From NCBI GenBank assembly GCA_910576935.1, contig CAJTKG010000002.1, positions 56,626 through 120,625 on the forward strand: a stretch of 64,000 nt of DNA, given 5' to 3'. The translations under genes and the position numbers were made by a program. This stretch comes from an uncultured Muribaculaceae bacterium (GTDB taxonomy: Bacteria; Bacteroidota; Bacteroidia; Bacteroidales; Muribaculaceae). Of the stretch, positions 43,749-52,839 are shown piece after piece (position 1 is the stretch's first letter; every line of letters begins with the position of its first letter). Below the pieces are notes generated by a model that was not told the origin of the DNA, did no database searches, and was given only the letters and a program-made list of their open reading frames with translations.

Positions 43749-44957
43749 TCACAGGCAGACTTCCTTGCGGCCGGGATAGGCACGGAGAGCCTGACGCAGC
43801 ACCTCCATGGCGCGGCCGAGGTCTTCTTTATTGAGCACATAGGCCAAGCGCACCTCGTCTTTTCCGCGGTCGGGCGATGTGTAGAACCCCGATGCCGGAG
43901 CCATAAATATGGTTTGCCCCTCATACTCGAAATCTTTAAGACACCATTGGCAGAACGTGTCGGCATCGTCGACGGGCAATTTTACAACCGTATAAAACGC
44001 GCCCATCGGTATAGGGGTGTAGCATCCCGGTATCTGATTGATATGGTCGATGAGAAACTTTCGGCGCTCGACATATTCGTTATACGTCGCCAGCATATAG
44101 TCAGGCGATGTGTCGATCGAGGCTTCGGCGACAATCTGACCCAACAATGGCGGACTCAGACGCGCCTGACAGAATTTCATCACATTCTTTTTCAGCTCTT
44201 TGTGTTTGGTTATAAGCGCTCCGATGCGTATGCCGCATTCGTTGTACCGCTTCGAAACCGAGTCGATCAGCACCACATTCTCCTCGATGCCGGGCAAATG
44301 GAAAGCTGAGATATATGGTGCGCCCGTATAGCAGAATTCGCGGTAGACCTCGTCTGAGAAAAGGAAGAGATTGTGCTTGAGCACCAAATCGCGTATCTGC
44401 AACATCTCTTTCATTGTATAAAGGTAGCCCGTCGGATTGTTCGGGTTACAGATGAGAATACCTTTCGTGCGCGGCGTTATGAGTTTCTCGAAGTCTTCGA
44501 CAGGCGGTAGTTCGAAGCCGTTGTCGATGCTCGACGGAATGGTGACGATCTTTGCGCCGGCCGAGATGGCGAAAGCCATATAATTGGCATAGGCAGGTTC
44601 GGGCACGATAATCTCGTCGCCCGGGTCAAGACAGGCCATGAAAGCGAAGAGCACGGCTTCAGAGCCGCCGGTGGTGATGATGATGTCATCGACATCGACA
44701 TCGATATTGAATCGCCGGTAATACTCTTTCAGTTTGGCGCGGAGCGAGTAAAGACCTTCCGACGGGCTGTATTCCAAAACCTTGCGGTCGATATGGTGTA
44801 GAGCTTCAAGGGCTTCCGGCGGAGTCGGCACATCCGGCTGGCCGATATTGAGACGATAGACCTTAAGCCCGCGAGAAATCGCGTCATTGGCCAGGGGGAC
44901 AAGGCGGCGTATCGGGGACGCCGGCATCAGTTCACCGCGTTTTGATACCTGAGGCAT
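43749..44957 (-). CDS. Class I PLP-dependent aminotransferase
   Basis: 402 residues from ATG 44955-44957; an in-frame TTG six codons upstream is less likely. Fold-type I features: G-Q-P-D-V-P-T-P near the N-terminus, Y-S-P-S-E-G-L, P-N-N-P-T-G-Y, D-E-V-Y-R-E-F and the PLP lysine in S-V-S-K-R-Y-N. R-L-A-Y-V-L at the C-terminus contains the carboxylate-binding Arg. It resembles aspartate or alanine/aromatic aminotransferases of subgroup I-gamma. Exact amino donor unknown. A near-consensus TAACTTTA sits about 30 nt upstream on the minus strand. Confidence 0.92.
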   Translation of the reverse strand: MPQVSKRGELMPASPIRRLVPLANDAISRGLKVYRLNIGQPDVPTPPEALEALHHIDRKVLEYSPSEGLYSLRAKLKEYYRRFNIDVDVDDIIITTGGSEAVLFAFMACLDPGDEIIVPEPAYANYMAFAISAGAKIVTIPSSIDNGFELPPVEDFEKLITPRTKGILICNPNNPTGYLYTMKEMLQIRDLVLKHNLFLFSDEVYREFCYTGAPYISAFHLPGIEENVVLIDSVSKRYNECGIRIGALITKHKELKKNVMKFCQARLSPPLLGQIVAEASIDTSPDYMLATYNEYVERRKFLIDHINQIPGCYTPIPMGAFYTVVKLPVDDADTFCQWCLKDFEYEGQTIFMAPASGFYTSPDRGKDEVRLAYVLNKEDLGRAMEVLRQALRAYPGRKEVCL

Positions 44958-45091
44958 AAATAGTTTGTTTTTCAATATTAAACTGTAAAGTTACATTATC
45001 TTATTTAAATAACTATCCTTTTGCGCTAAAAGTTGATACTCGCATAGCTGTTTTTAACAATTTATTTTATGACCGTATTAATAAAAACATA

Positions 45092-45099
45092 TATATTTG
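45092..45099 (+). promoter_or_regulatory. -7 promoter box for the DUF3857 operon
   Basis: TATATTTG, 18 nt before ATG 45118; it makes the in-frame TTG at 45097 impossible as a start. Confidence 0.6.
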
Positions 45100-45117
45100 C
45101 GAATTACAGCGACAGTC

Positions 45118-46935
45118 ATGAAAGCCTCATATCTAATCCTATTATTGTCGGCGATTATGCTATGCCCCGGCAGCATGTATGCCGTAGATGACAACGTCGT
45201 CATAAGCCGGCTTGGGGAGACCTATACTCTCAAGGCCGGTAAAGATGGCTCTCTTGTCGAAGTCAAAGCCGTTATAACCAAGACTTTTAAGGTCAATCGC
45301 GCTGACGACAGCGCCTTGGCCTACGAATTCTATTCGTCCGAAACACCGATAAATAAAGCCTCGGCGCCCGGAGTCAAGCCCGTTTACCGATCGATGGAAA
45401 GCGACGATATGTTTTTCAGTGGGTCACGCATCTGTGCGTTGCCTCTCGAACTTAAACCGGGCAAACCGGTCACCGCCCGTTTCGAGAAAGACTACAAGGC
45501 ACTCGAACAGTTTGGCGCCGTTGTCATTGCCGAAAGCTATTTTATCGAACAGGCGCGGATCGAGATTGTCGTACCGTCATCCCTGATCGAAACTATCACG
45601 GTGGAGGCTTGCGACCTGCCCGCAACGGCTACGTTTACAAACGTTACCGACGCGAAAGGCAACATGGTATACACCCTCGAGACTGCCGGAATTCCGGCGG
45701 CTAAGAATGAAAAATATGCTGCTTCGGCCATATGCAGCGCTCCGCGTTTGATTGTCTCGGGCCTGTTCACAACGCTCGACGATCTTTATAAATTCATGCG
45801 TGTACACCTCGACGGCTCCGAGACAGCCCCCGAAGTCGTATCGCTTGCCCGGGAAATCACGTCATCTTGTGCCGACGACCTCGAGCGCATCGATGTCATA
45901 GCTTCGTGGGTACGCAACAATATCCGTTATGTAGGTATCGAACACGGCGACTACGGCAAACGGCCAGACACTGCCGGAAACGTACTTTCAAAACGTTATG
46001 GCGACTGCAAAGGATCGGCCAATCTCATCTGCCGCATGATGCGGGCCTGCGGTATTGACGGACGCCTCGTGTGGATCGGTACCCGGGGCCATGTAATCGG
46101 GCCGTATTCAAAATATAAAGACTTCGGCTGCGGCAACCACATGATAGCCGCTGCCGTGCTCGGCGACAGCATTGTCTATGTTGACGGCACGGTGACGTTT
46201 GCGCCCCGCCGTTTCCTGCCTTATCACATCGCCGGCTGCGAAGCCATAGTCGAGAACGGCGACAGTTATATGTTGACCACTTTGCCCGAGTATGACAACG
46301 ACCGCTACATCACCGAGGTGACCGGCTGTTTCAGAGTCGCCGGCAACAGCCTTGAGGGCGATATAGCCATGACTCTGCGCGGCCATGACCGCGTCGTGTT
46401 TGAAAATAACATTGCCGGGCTGTCTCCAAACAAACGGCTGAGCTATTGTCACCTCTTTCTTGCCCCGACAAAAAGCGCCACTTACGATAACATCGTCATA
46501 TCGACCGACGCCCCCGACGCCGCGACGACTCATCTGAGTGCCCGCGAGAAAGATGGCAAGGCTATCGTGCCCGCGACCTCACGGCTATATGTCTCGCTGC
46601 ATCCCCTGCGATTCGGCCTGCCCGATCCTGTCGATGCCGACGGTCGAATGCGGCCGGTGTCGACAGGCGTCCCACGCAACATCTCTACCTCAATGACCTT
46701 CGAGATGCCCGACGGCTATGATGCCGACCGTCTGCCGGATGATATACATGTCGACAACCCATGGTTCAAGGGTGACCTCTGTTATAGACGCGACGGCAAT
46801 ACCGTCACCGTAAACGGCCAGATAAAGAATATATCCACCGAGGCTTCGGTCGACAGCATAAAGCTTTGGAATGAAGCTGTCAAAGAACTCAACCGCATCA
46901 ACAATGAAACAATTGTATTAACCTCAACCCTCTGA
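45118..46935 (+). CDS. DUF3857 / transglutaminase-like secreted protein
   Basis: 605 residues with a signal peptide (about 1-22). N-terminal DUF3857-like beta domain (about 30-200), transglutaminase core (about 240-370) with an intact triad: Cys297 in R-Y-G-D-C-K-G, His341 in G-N-H-M and Asp356 in V-D-G-T. A C-terminal beta domain follows. Such proteins are periplasmic or surface cysteine-protease-like enzymes of unknown substrate, common in Bacteroidetes. The next gene, 5 bp downstream, encodes a similar protein lacking the triad. Confidence 0.88.
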   Translation: MKASYLILLLSAIMLCPGSMYAVDDNVVISRLGETYTLKAGKDGSLVEVKAVITKTFKVNRADDSALAYEFYSSETPINKASAPGVKPVYRSMESDDMFFSGSRICALPLELKPGKPVTARFEKDYKALEQFGAVVIAESYFIEQARIEIVVPSSLIETITVEACDLPATATFTNVTDAKGNMVYTLETAGIPAAKNEKYAASAICSAPRLIVSGLFTTLDDLYKFMRVHLDGSETAPEVVSLAREITSSCADDLERIDVIASWVRNNIRYVGIEHGDYGKRPDTAGNVLSKRYGDCKGSANLICRMMRACGIDGRLVWIGTRGHVIGPYSKYKDFGCGNHMIAAAVLGDSIVYVDGTVTFAPRRFLPYHIAGCEAIVENGDSYMLTTLPEYDNDRYITEVTGCFRVAGNSLEGDIAMTLRGHDRVVFENNIAGLSPNKRLSYCHLFLAPTKSATYDNIVISTDAPDAATTHLSAREKDGKAIVPATSRLYVSLHPLRFGLPDPVDADGRMRPVSTGVPRNISTSMTFEMPDGYDADRLPDDIHVDNPWFKGDLCYRRDGNTVTVNGQIKNISTEASVDSIKLWNEAVKELNRINNETIVLTSTL

Positions 46936-46940
46936 TTTCT

Positions 46941-49109
46941 ATGAAAATACTGAGATTTATCGCCATTGCGGCAGCCATGATATCATATAGCTTTGCCGCT
47001 CACACAGCCGATGCTGCCATCGATAAAAAATTTCACGACAAGATCGCCAAAAAAATATGGAGTGACAGTGATACGCTCTTTGACGCCGGCATCGCCATAC
47101 CCGACTCATTGCTCGAAAACAATGCCGCTGTCATAATCAGCTACCTTGACGATGTCGAGGCATATATCGAGAAAGTGGCCACGCCATACAAGGCGTCGGG
47201 CTTCACCAACCGCACGCGTCGCAAACATCTCAGACGGGTACTGGTAAAGATACTCGACCGATCGGCTTTCGATGACTTCTCTGAATATGAGTTCAGCAAA
47301 AGAACCACTCTCTCAGGCGTCATCATCGTATATCAGAATGAAGAAGCCTTTGGGGCGCGCATAATTTACCCCGACGGCAATATACGCGAAGTCGATGTCA
47401 ATGACGCGGTTGAAATAGCCGACGGCAAAAAAGAAAAAGACAACATACGCTACAAACTTGCCATACCCGGTTTGACCGAAGGCTGTATACTCGATGTTTT
47501 CAAATATAATGACGAGATCATGGAGGAATATAACCTCGACAAGATCGACATGCGGCTCTATGCGCCTTATCCGATAATGAACCGCGTTGTGCGCGGCAGT
47601 TTCGATCCCGAACTCACTGTCGAATACAGGACATTCAACGGCGCTCCGCGCCTTACGCCCGACTATACCGACAACGAGCGCATAAAAGCATTTCTCCATG
47701 CCGTGATGATACCGGCCGTTCCAAACAAGAAATATGTCAACAGCAACCGTCAGTTGCCGTTCATACGCATGAACGTCCTTAATAACACCTCGTCGTTATA
47801 TCATCCGGCGACGGCCCGGTCGGGAGGTTTGCGTGCCGATGTCTCGGCGGGCACATATTACCGCGACATCTTCAGCTATCTCAAGGATGTAACCTATGAC
47901 ACACCCGTGCCCTCCAAAGCCGCGAAACTTGTCAAAGACTGTTTCCTCAAAAGCCATCCCGCCGCTACCCCGCGCGAGATAGCCGACGCCACCGCCATGG
48001 CCTTGCGTTATGTCAATGCCACAGATGAGCGGTTTTCTTCAAAAAACAATGTATATCTCAATCTGCTCTATGTCGATGCCCTTAACAGGCTCAAAGTCTA
48101 CTCGCCCGACAGCATCGGCTTTGCTTTCTTCAATCCTGTCGACGACGTTCCAACCGACGGCATATCGACTTGGAACGAACCGCGATTCGTAACCATCGTC
48201 GGCGACAGCTGCTATGACATGTCGGCGGCATATCACTATCCGCCCGGATGCATGGAAGCGCTGTTTCAGGGACAGCAGGGCGGCGCTTTTATCGGTGACC
48301 GGAGGAAACTGGCACGCAATACCCTTCCGACTGTCGTCAGTGTACCTCAGCAGCGCCATGGCAATACCCGTATGGCCCAGACAGCTACAGCGACAATTAC
48401 ACCCGACCGCAAGGTCAGACTCGAGCGTTCGATGAGACATACGGGCCTGTATAAAGACGCCGTCAAAGATCTAACCGACCGATATGAATGGATCGACACG
48501 GTCGAGAAATATCTTTGCATTCCCGCCGATAAGCGTTATAAGGCCAAAGATCGCGACGATATCGGTCGCGCCAAAGAACTGCGTGATTTCTTCAAAAATG
48601 AGTGTCGCGACTTCGTTGGCGTCATCCCCGACACCGTGATCGCTTACTCTGTTGCGTCGCGTTCGATACTGCCCGGACGCAACCATGTGGCTTATGACGT
48701 CACCGTAGACCTGCCCGGTCTCGTCGAAGAACTCGGGCCTGACGCCATGACCTTTGCCATCGGACGTATTTTCGGCAATCACACCCGTCTGGCCGATGTC
48801 GAGCGAAACCGCATCTTCGACGCGGTGCTCAACGCTCCTTATCAGGAAATGCGCTCGCTGACAATCAAAGTCCCCGAAGCTTACACGATAGACCCGACTT
48901 CGCTTGATAACATCACGGTCAACAAGCGTACACCCGTCGGCATATTCTCGGTGACTCCGTCTGTCAACGCCGACGGTGATGTCACGGTCAGCGCCATGTT
49001 GCGGGTCGGCACTCAGGTTGTTCCTCTCGGATACTGGAGTGCGTTCCTCGAAGTGCTCGATGCGGCCGCAGATTTTTCCGAAGCGCGTCTTGTCCTGACA
49101 AAAAAATAA
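46941..49109 (+). CDS. DUF3857 protein with degenerate transglutaminase region
   Basis: 722 residues with a signal peptide (about 1-25). It has the DUF3857 beta domain (about 60-290) and a helical region (about 330-400) at the place of the transglutaminase core, but no G-D-C motif; the equivalent stretch reads K-N-N-V-Y-L-N-L-L-Y. The following S-T-W-N-E-P-R-F and D-M-S-A-A-Y strands lack the usual His and Asp. The C-terminal part (about 540-710) is a DUF3858-like beta domain. Probably a non-catalytic partner of the enzyme encoded just upstream. Confidence 0.8.
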   Translation: MKILRFIAIAAAMISYSFAAHTADAAIDKKFHDKIAKKIWSDSDTLFDAGIAIPDSLLENNAAVIISYLDDVEAYIEKVATPYKASGFTNRTRRKHLRRVLVKILDRSAFDDFSEYEFSKRTTLSGVIIVYQNEEAFGARIIYPDGNIREVDVNDAVEIADGKKEKDNIRYKLAIPGLTEGCILDVFKYNDEIMEEYNLDKIDMRLYAPYPIMNRVVRGSFDPELTVEYRTFNGAPRLTPDYTDNERIKAFLHAVMIPAVPNKKYVNSNRQLPFIRMNVLNNTSSLYHPATARSGGLRADVSAGTYYRDIFSYLKDVTYDTPVPSKAAKLVKDCFLKSHPAATPREIADATAMALRYVNATDERFSSKNNVYLNLLYVDALNRLKVYSPDSIGFAFFNPVDDVPTDGISTWNEPRFVTIVGDSCYDMSAAYHYPPGCMEALFQGQQGGAFIGDRRKLARNTLPTVVSVPQQRHGNTRMAQTATATITPDRKVRLERSMRHTGLYKDAVKDLTDRYEWIDTVEKYLCIPADKRYKAKDRDDIGRAKELRDFFKNECRDFVGVIPDTVIAYSVASRSILPGRNHVAYDVTVDLPGLVEELGPDAMTFAIGRIFGNHTRLADVERNRIFDAVLNAPYQEMRSLTIKVPEAYTIDPTSLDNITVNKRTPVGIFSVTPSVNADGDVTVSAMLRVGTQVVPLGYWSAFLEVLDAAADFSEARLVLTKK

Positions 49110-49175
49110 AAAAAGTCCTTCCTGCGGTAATGAAATGCGGTGTTTGGCCGTCATAGTGATAAAAAGCAGAAACTG

Positions 49176-49675
49176 ATGACAACAAGCACCGAACTCGAAA
49201 CCGTCTATATGAGCTGCCACAGGCGGCTTGTCAGGATTGCCGCGACTCTGCTCGGAGACACCGATGACGCTCGCGACACGGTGCAGGATGTTTTTCTAAA
49301 CATTATCGAGAAACCTGTTGCTACAGACAAGCCCGAGGCCTATCTTACCATGGCTGTACGCAACCGTGCCCTCGACAGATTGCGGTCTCTCTCTCGAGAC
49401 GTCAGAGAGTTGAACGCATGTTGCCCCTCGATGACGACATTCTGTTGTCTGTGGTAGACGGCGACGATGACATGGCAGACACAGTGGCCGAAGTCAACAA
49501 CTTTGTCGCCAATGTGCTCTCAACGAGTGTCAAAAATGTTGTCGAGGAAGTATTCTATCGCCGGCACAGCTATCGTGAGGCCGCCGATAATCTCGGCATT
49601 AGTGTATCTACGGTAAATAAACATGTTGTCAGTGCTCTGCGTCTTCTTCGAAACCGTTTTAATGCAAAATTATGA
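49176..49675 (+). pseudogene. ECF-type RNA polymerase sigma factor, frame broken at a (TC)5 repeat
   Basis: From ATG 49176 the first frame gives sigma region 2 (residues about 1-70: L-V-R-I-A-A-T-L-L-G-D-T-D-D-A-R-D-T-V-Q-D-V-F, Y-L-T-M-A-V-R-N-R-A-L-D) and then a stop at 49457. Sigma region 4 (V-V-E-E-V-F-Y-R-R-H-S-Y-R-E-A-A-D-N-L-G-I-S-V-S-T-V-N-K-H-V) lies in another frame, ending 49675. The two frames meet at five TC units (49386-49395). With four TC units they join into a normal 165-residue ECF sigma factor reading R-S-L-S-R-R-Q-R-V-E-R-M. An ATG at 49418 could start a region-4 fragment. Alternatives are phase-variable gene, decayed gene or sequence error. Its anti-sigma partner overlaps by 4 bp. 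Confidence 0.85.
49386..49395 (+). repeat. (TC)5 dinucleotide repeat at the sigma-factor frame break
   Basis: TCTCTCTCTC inside the linker between sigma regions 2 and 4; loss of one unit restores the frame. Confidence 0.8.
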
Positions 49676-50275
49676 ACGCGACAGACCGCGAGAGAATAAT
49701 CGCCGACATCGCCGACAAACATTTCGACCGTTTGTCAGACGCTGACATCGACGTCATCTATGACGACAGTGAACTGCGCAGTCTCTACGAGGCTATGTGC
49801 AGCCTGAGGCGTGCCGCAGATTCATACCATCTGCAAAAAAAGTAAAAAATTCGTTTTATTCACAGGGCGGCGCCGTGTCGCGGCGGCAGCCTTTATATGT
49901 GTCGCCGTGATATCTGCGACAGCCGTTTTATTCAGCATCAGGCGATTTAATACTATAAACTCACCGGTCAATGACGAGGCTCCGCTGTCAGGCGTAGTCA
50001 TCGAAGACAACAGCCCGGTTGGCGATGATATAATAAAAGTCGCTGTAGCTCCTGACGAGGATATCGTATTTGAAAATCTCACACTCGACGATATAGCCGC
50101 GCGACTCAAAGACGTCTATGGCTGCGACACGTCATTCGGTCCTGACGCTGATCATAAGCTGCGACTTTATATGACCATACCCGCCGGCACGGAACTTACC
50201 GGTGTCGTAGCTATTCTTAATTCATTCGACGCCATCAATGCGTCGCTTACCGACAATACCATACACATAGACTGA
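49672..50275 (+). pseudogene. FecR-type anti-sigma factor, frame broken at an A7 tract
   Basis: ATG 49672 overlaps the sigma stop (ATGA). Frame one encodes about 57 residues with a cytoplasmic anti-sigma-like helix (R-E-R-I-I-A-D-I-A-D-K-H-F) and stops at 49845. The next frame, entered through the A7 run at 49835-49841, encodes a basic stretch, one membrane helix (A-A-A-A-F-I-C-V-A-V-I-S-A-T-A-V-L-F) and a C-terminal DUF4974-like domain (F-E-N-L-T-L-D-D-I-A-A-R-L-K-D-V-Y-G ... I-H-I-D). With six As the whole is a 200-residue protein. DUF4974/FecR proteins hold the sigma factor and receive a signal from the STN domain of an outer-membrane receptor, which is encoded next. The middle FecR domain is short or absent. 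Confidence 0.82.
49835..49841 (+). repeat. A7 homopolymer at the anti-sigma frame break
   Basis: Seven As followed after two bases by six more; loss of one A in the first run restores the frame. A-runs of this length are prone to replication or transcription slippage. Confidence 0.75.
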
Positions 50276-50277
50276 TT

Positions 50278-52839
50278 ATGAATCGACTCAAATTACCGCT
50301 TGTGGTTATCTTTATGATAACTGCAGCACTGAATATGCTCGCCGGAGACAGTGATCGACGTCTCTCTCGTTCTTACAAATCAACATCTATGTCAGAGGCT
50401 CTTATAGACATAAGCCGCGAGTGCCCTGAATTGAGGCTCAGTTTTATCTATAATATCCTCGAAGACTATCCGGTCACGTGTTCGTTTTTTAATCTCACAC
50501 CTGTTGAGGCCGTATATAGGGTCGTCGGACTCTATCCCTTGAGAGTCTCTATCAGTGAGGACGGCTGCACTATCATCGAGCCTATGCGTCACACCGCAGA
50601 CAAACTCATCGGACGTCTCGTCAACGAACGTGGCGAAGCCGTCGAGTACGCCAACGTGCGCCTGTTCAATCCCGTAGACTCGACCTTTATCACGGGTGGC
50701 ATATCGACTGAAAACGGCGACTTTGTGATACCTGTCGATGTTGCCAATACCATTATGAAAGTCACATGCCTTGGATATTTCCCACTTACAAAAAACGTAA
50801 GCGTCGGTCGTATAGGCGATGTTGTCGTCCACACCGGAGCGCTTGAACTAAAGGCTTTGACAGTAGAAAACAAAACACTCGACTATGTCGGAGATCATCT
50901 CGAAGTCATCCCGTCGGCTATATCTGCCGACCATGCTTCAGACATATTTAATTTTCTTGACATGCAGCCTCTGCCCGGACTTTGGCACGATAAGATCACA
51001 AACAGCCTCTCGGCTTTCGGCGCGTCTATAATATTCATAGTCAACGGTATCGAGCGTCCTCAGACCTATCTCTACAATATACGCCCCCACAATGTGGCCC
51101 GCATCAAATACTACACGCAGATTCCGGCCAAATATCTCGGGCGGGGAGCAGGTGCAGTGCTTGAGATCACGCTGAAAGAGCGCAATGACGGCGGTTCATT
51201 TTATGTTAACGCTCAACAGGCGGTAAACGCAATGTTTACAAATGCGGTTACAGGTTTTTCCTATAATCAGGGTAAATCAGAGCTGGCTTTACAGTATGGC
51301 ATCAGCTACCGCAACTATCATCACCGTTATGAGACAAGCAGCCAAAGTTATATAGGAGATGACGGCTTCAAGGTCGACATTGACATGGACAAGGTACACT
51401 CACCAATGCACTACACTGAACACAGAGGCTCATTATCTTATACGATACGCCCCGACGCTACATCGGCCTTCGTAGTACGTGGATGGATGGACGCATCGCG
51501 TAGATATTTTTATACAAATGGAGCTGTAAAAGATAGCTATCTCGGCGATTATCACCGCTTCTCGAGAGTACATGACATATATTATAACGGTAATATGTCG
51601 CTTTATTACCAAAAAAACTGGGAACGCGATCGTCAAATCGAAATACAGGCATCAGGTTCTTTACAACCACAGAAATACGAACGTATTCTTGCCGACACCT
51701 TCTCAATCGATGTCATTAAGAGGTATCCGTCTGACATTGATACCAAGTTTTATTCGGGAGAGCTGTCGGGGTCATATCGCCAGCCTCTTAATGACAACAA
51801 TTATTTGACAATCAATCTTAACAACTACTATCGCGACACCCGCAGCCACTATCTCATCGAAGACTTCAGGGCTTTTAACAAAAATTATCAGCTAAATGCC
51901 TTTATGGCTCTGACATCGAAGATCGGAAAGGTCACGAGCACGTTCAAGGGCGGTCTCAATCTCAAATATATACATAATAATTCACAGCAATGGACCCGTG
52001 CATTTGCCAATGCTGACATTGACGTAGGCTTTCCTGTCGGTAAAACCACCATCAATCTGTCGGCCGACCTTTCACCTATCGTTCCGTCACTGTCATCTTT
52101 CATAGAAAACTATCAGGAATATGACGGATACCTGTGGGTTACCGGCAATTCACATCTTAAAACGGGATATAGGCTACATTTCAGACAGAAAATATGGTGG
52201 TCGCACAATCATTTTTGGCTCAACGCATATATCGACGAAGGCAGACGGTTCAACGGCAACTACTCGGCGACAAGCTATGTTGGCGACGGTAAATTCATCA
52301 CTCGCTCCGAGAATGCCCGAAGTGCGTTTATCCTGGATACCTACTGCGCCATGGGGCTCAGAAATCTGTTTGACGGCCGGTTTACCGTGCGCGTAGCCGC
52401 CAATTATATCCATTCGCGCTTCAGACTCCACGACACGTCTGTCAACAGCTATGACTCATGGAATATCGAAGGCTCGGCTTATGCATATCTTGGCAAATGG
52501 ACATTGGGTGTCGGCTACCGCAAGCCACTGAAACAGTTGTTTTATAATAAAGTGTCACAACAGGAAAACAACGATTGGATCGCAGTCGGATACAATTTCA
52601 ACAGACGTCTGTCGATAAATGCCAACTGGATGTATATCACAAATAAAAAAGGCACCTATTATCCGTCGCAGTCTATCGACAAGGTCAATCCGGTACGTCA
52701 GGAATCTTATATCAGAGACAACCACATGATGCTTACCCTAAACGTGTCATACAACGTCAATTTCGGACGTATATTCAAACGCGTCAACCGCAATCTTCAA
52801 GAAAACACCGGCTCGGCCGACTTCAAGACCGTACAGTAA
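50278..52839 (+). CDS. TonB-dependent-type outer-membrane receptor with STN signalling domain
   Basis: 853 residues, signal peptide about 1-22. Order of domains: STN-like secretin/TonB N-terminal domain (about 30-105: M-S-E-A-L-I-D-I-S-R ... L-T-P-V-E-A-V-Y-R-V-V), a carboxypeptidase-regulatory-like domain (about 112-195: I-G-R-L-V-N-E-R-G-E-A-V-E-Y-A-N-V-R-L-F), a plug-like region (about 205-300) and a beta-barrel to the end. It starts 2 bp after the anti-sigma stop, making a classical sigma / anti-sigma / transducer-receptor cassette. No SusD follows, and the last residue is not aromatic. Substrate unknown. This gene is intact though both regulators upstream are out of frame. Confidence 0.87.
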   Translation: MNRLKLPLVVIFMITAALNMLAGDSDRRLSRSYKSTSMSEALIDISRECPELRLSFIYNILEDYPVTCSFFNLTPVEAVYRVVGLYPLRVSISEDGCTIIEPMRHTADKLIGRLVNERGEAVEYANVRLFNPVDSTFITGGISTENGDFVIPVDVANTIMKVTCLGYFPLTKNVSVGRIGDVVVHTGALELKALTVENKTLDYVGDHLEVIPSAISADHASDIFNFLDMQPLPGLWHDKITNSLSAFGASIIFIVNGIERPQTYLYNIRPHNVARIKYYTQIPAKYLGRGAGAVLEITLKERNDGGSFYVNAQQAVNAMFTNAVTGFSYNQGKSELALQYGISYRNYHHRYETSSQSYIGDDGFKVDIDMDKVHSPMHYTEHRGSLSYTIRPDATSAFVVRGWMDASRRYFYTNGAVKDSYLGDYHRFSRVHDIYYNGNMSLYYQKNWERDRQIEIQASGSLQPQKYERILADTFSIDVIKRYPSDIDTKFYSGELSGSYRQPLNDNNYLTINLNNYYRDTRSHYLIEDFRAFNKNYQLNAFMALTSKIGKVTSTFKGGLNLKYIHNNSQQWTRAFANADIDVGFPVGKTTINLSADLSPIVPSLSSFIENYQEYDGYLWVTGNSHLKTGYRLHFRQKIWWSHNHFWLNAYIDEGRRFNGNYSATSYVGDGKFITRSENARSAFILDTYCAMGLRNLFDGRFTVRVAANYIHSRFRLHDTSVNSYDSWNIEGSAYAYLGKWTLGVGYRKPLKQLFYNKVSQQENNDWIAVGYNFNRRLSINANWMYITNKKGTYYPSQSIDKVNPVRQESYIRDNHMMLTLNVSYNVNFGRIFKRVNRNLQENTGSADFKTVQ

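Noticed and set aside
48471..49220. 249-residue minus-strand reading frame
   Set aside because: It lies fully opposite the second DUF3857 gene; composition mirrors the codon bias of the real strand and no family features appear.
49386..49457. Programmed ribosomal frameshift in the sigma gene
   Set aside because: No X-XXY-YYZ slippery heptamer or downstream structure is evident; a repeat-length change explains the frame better.
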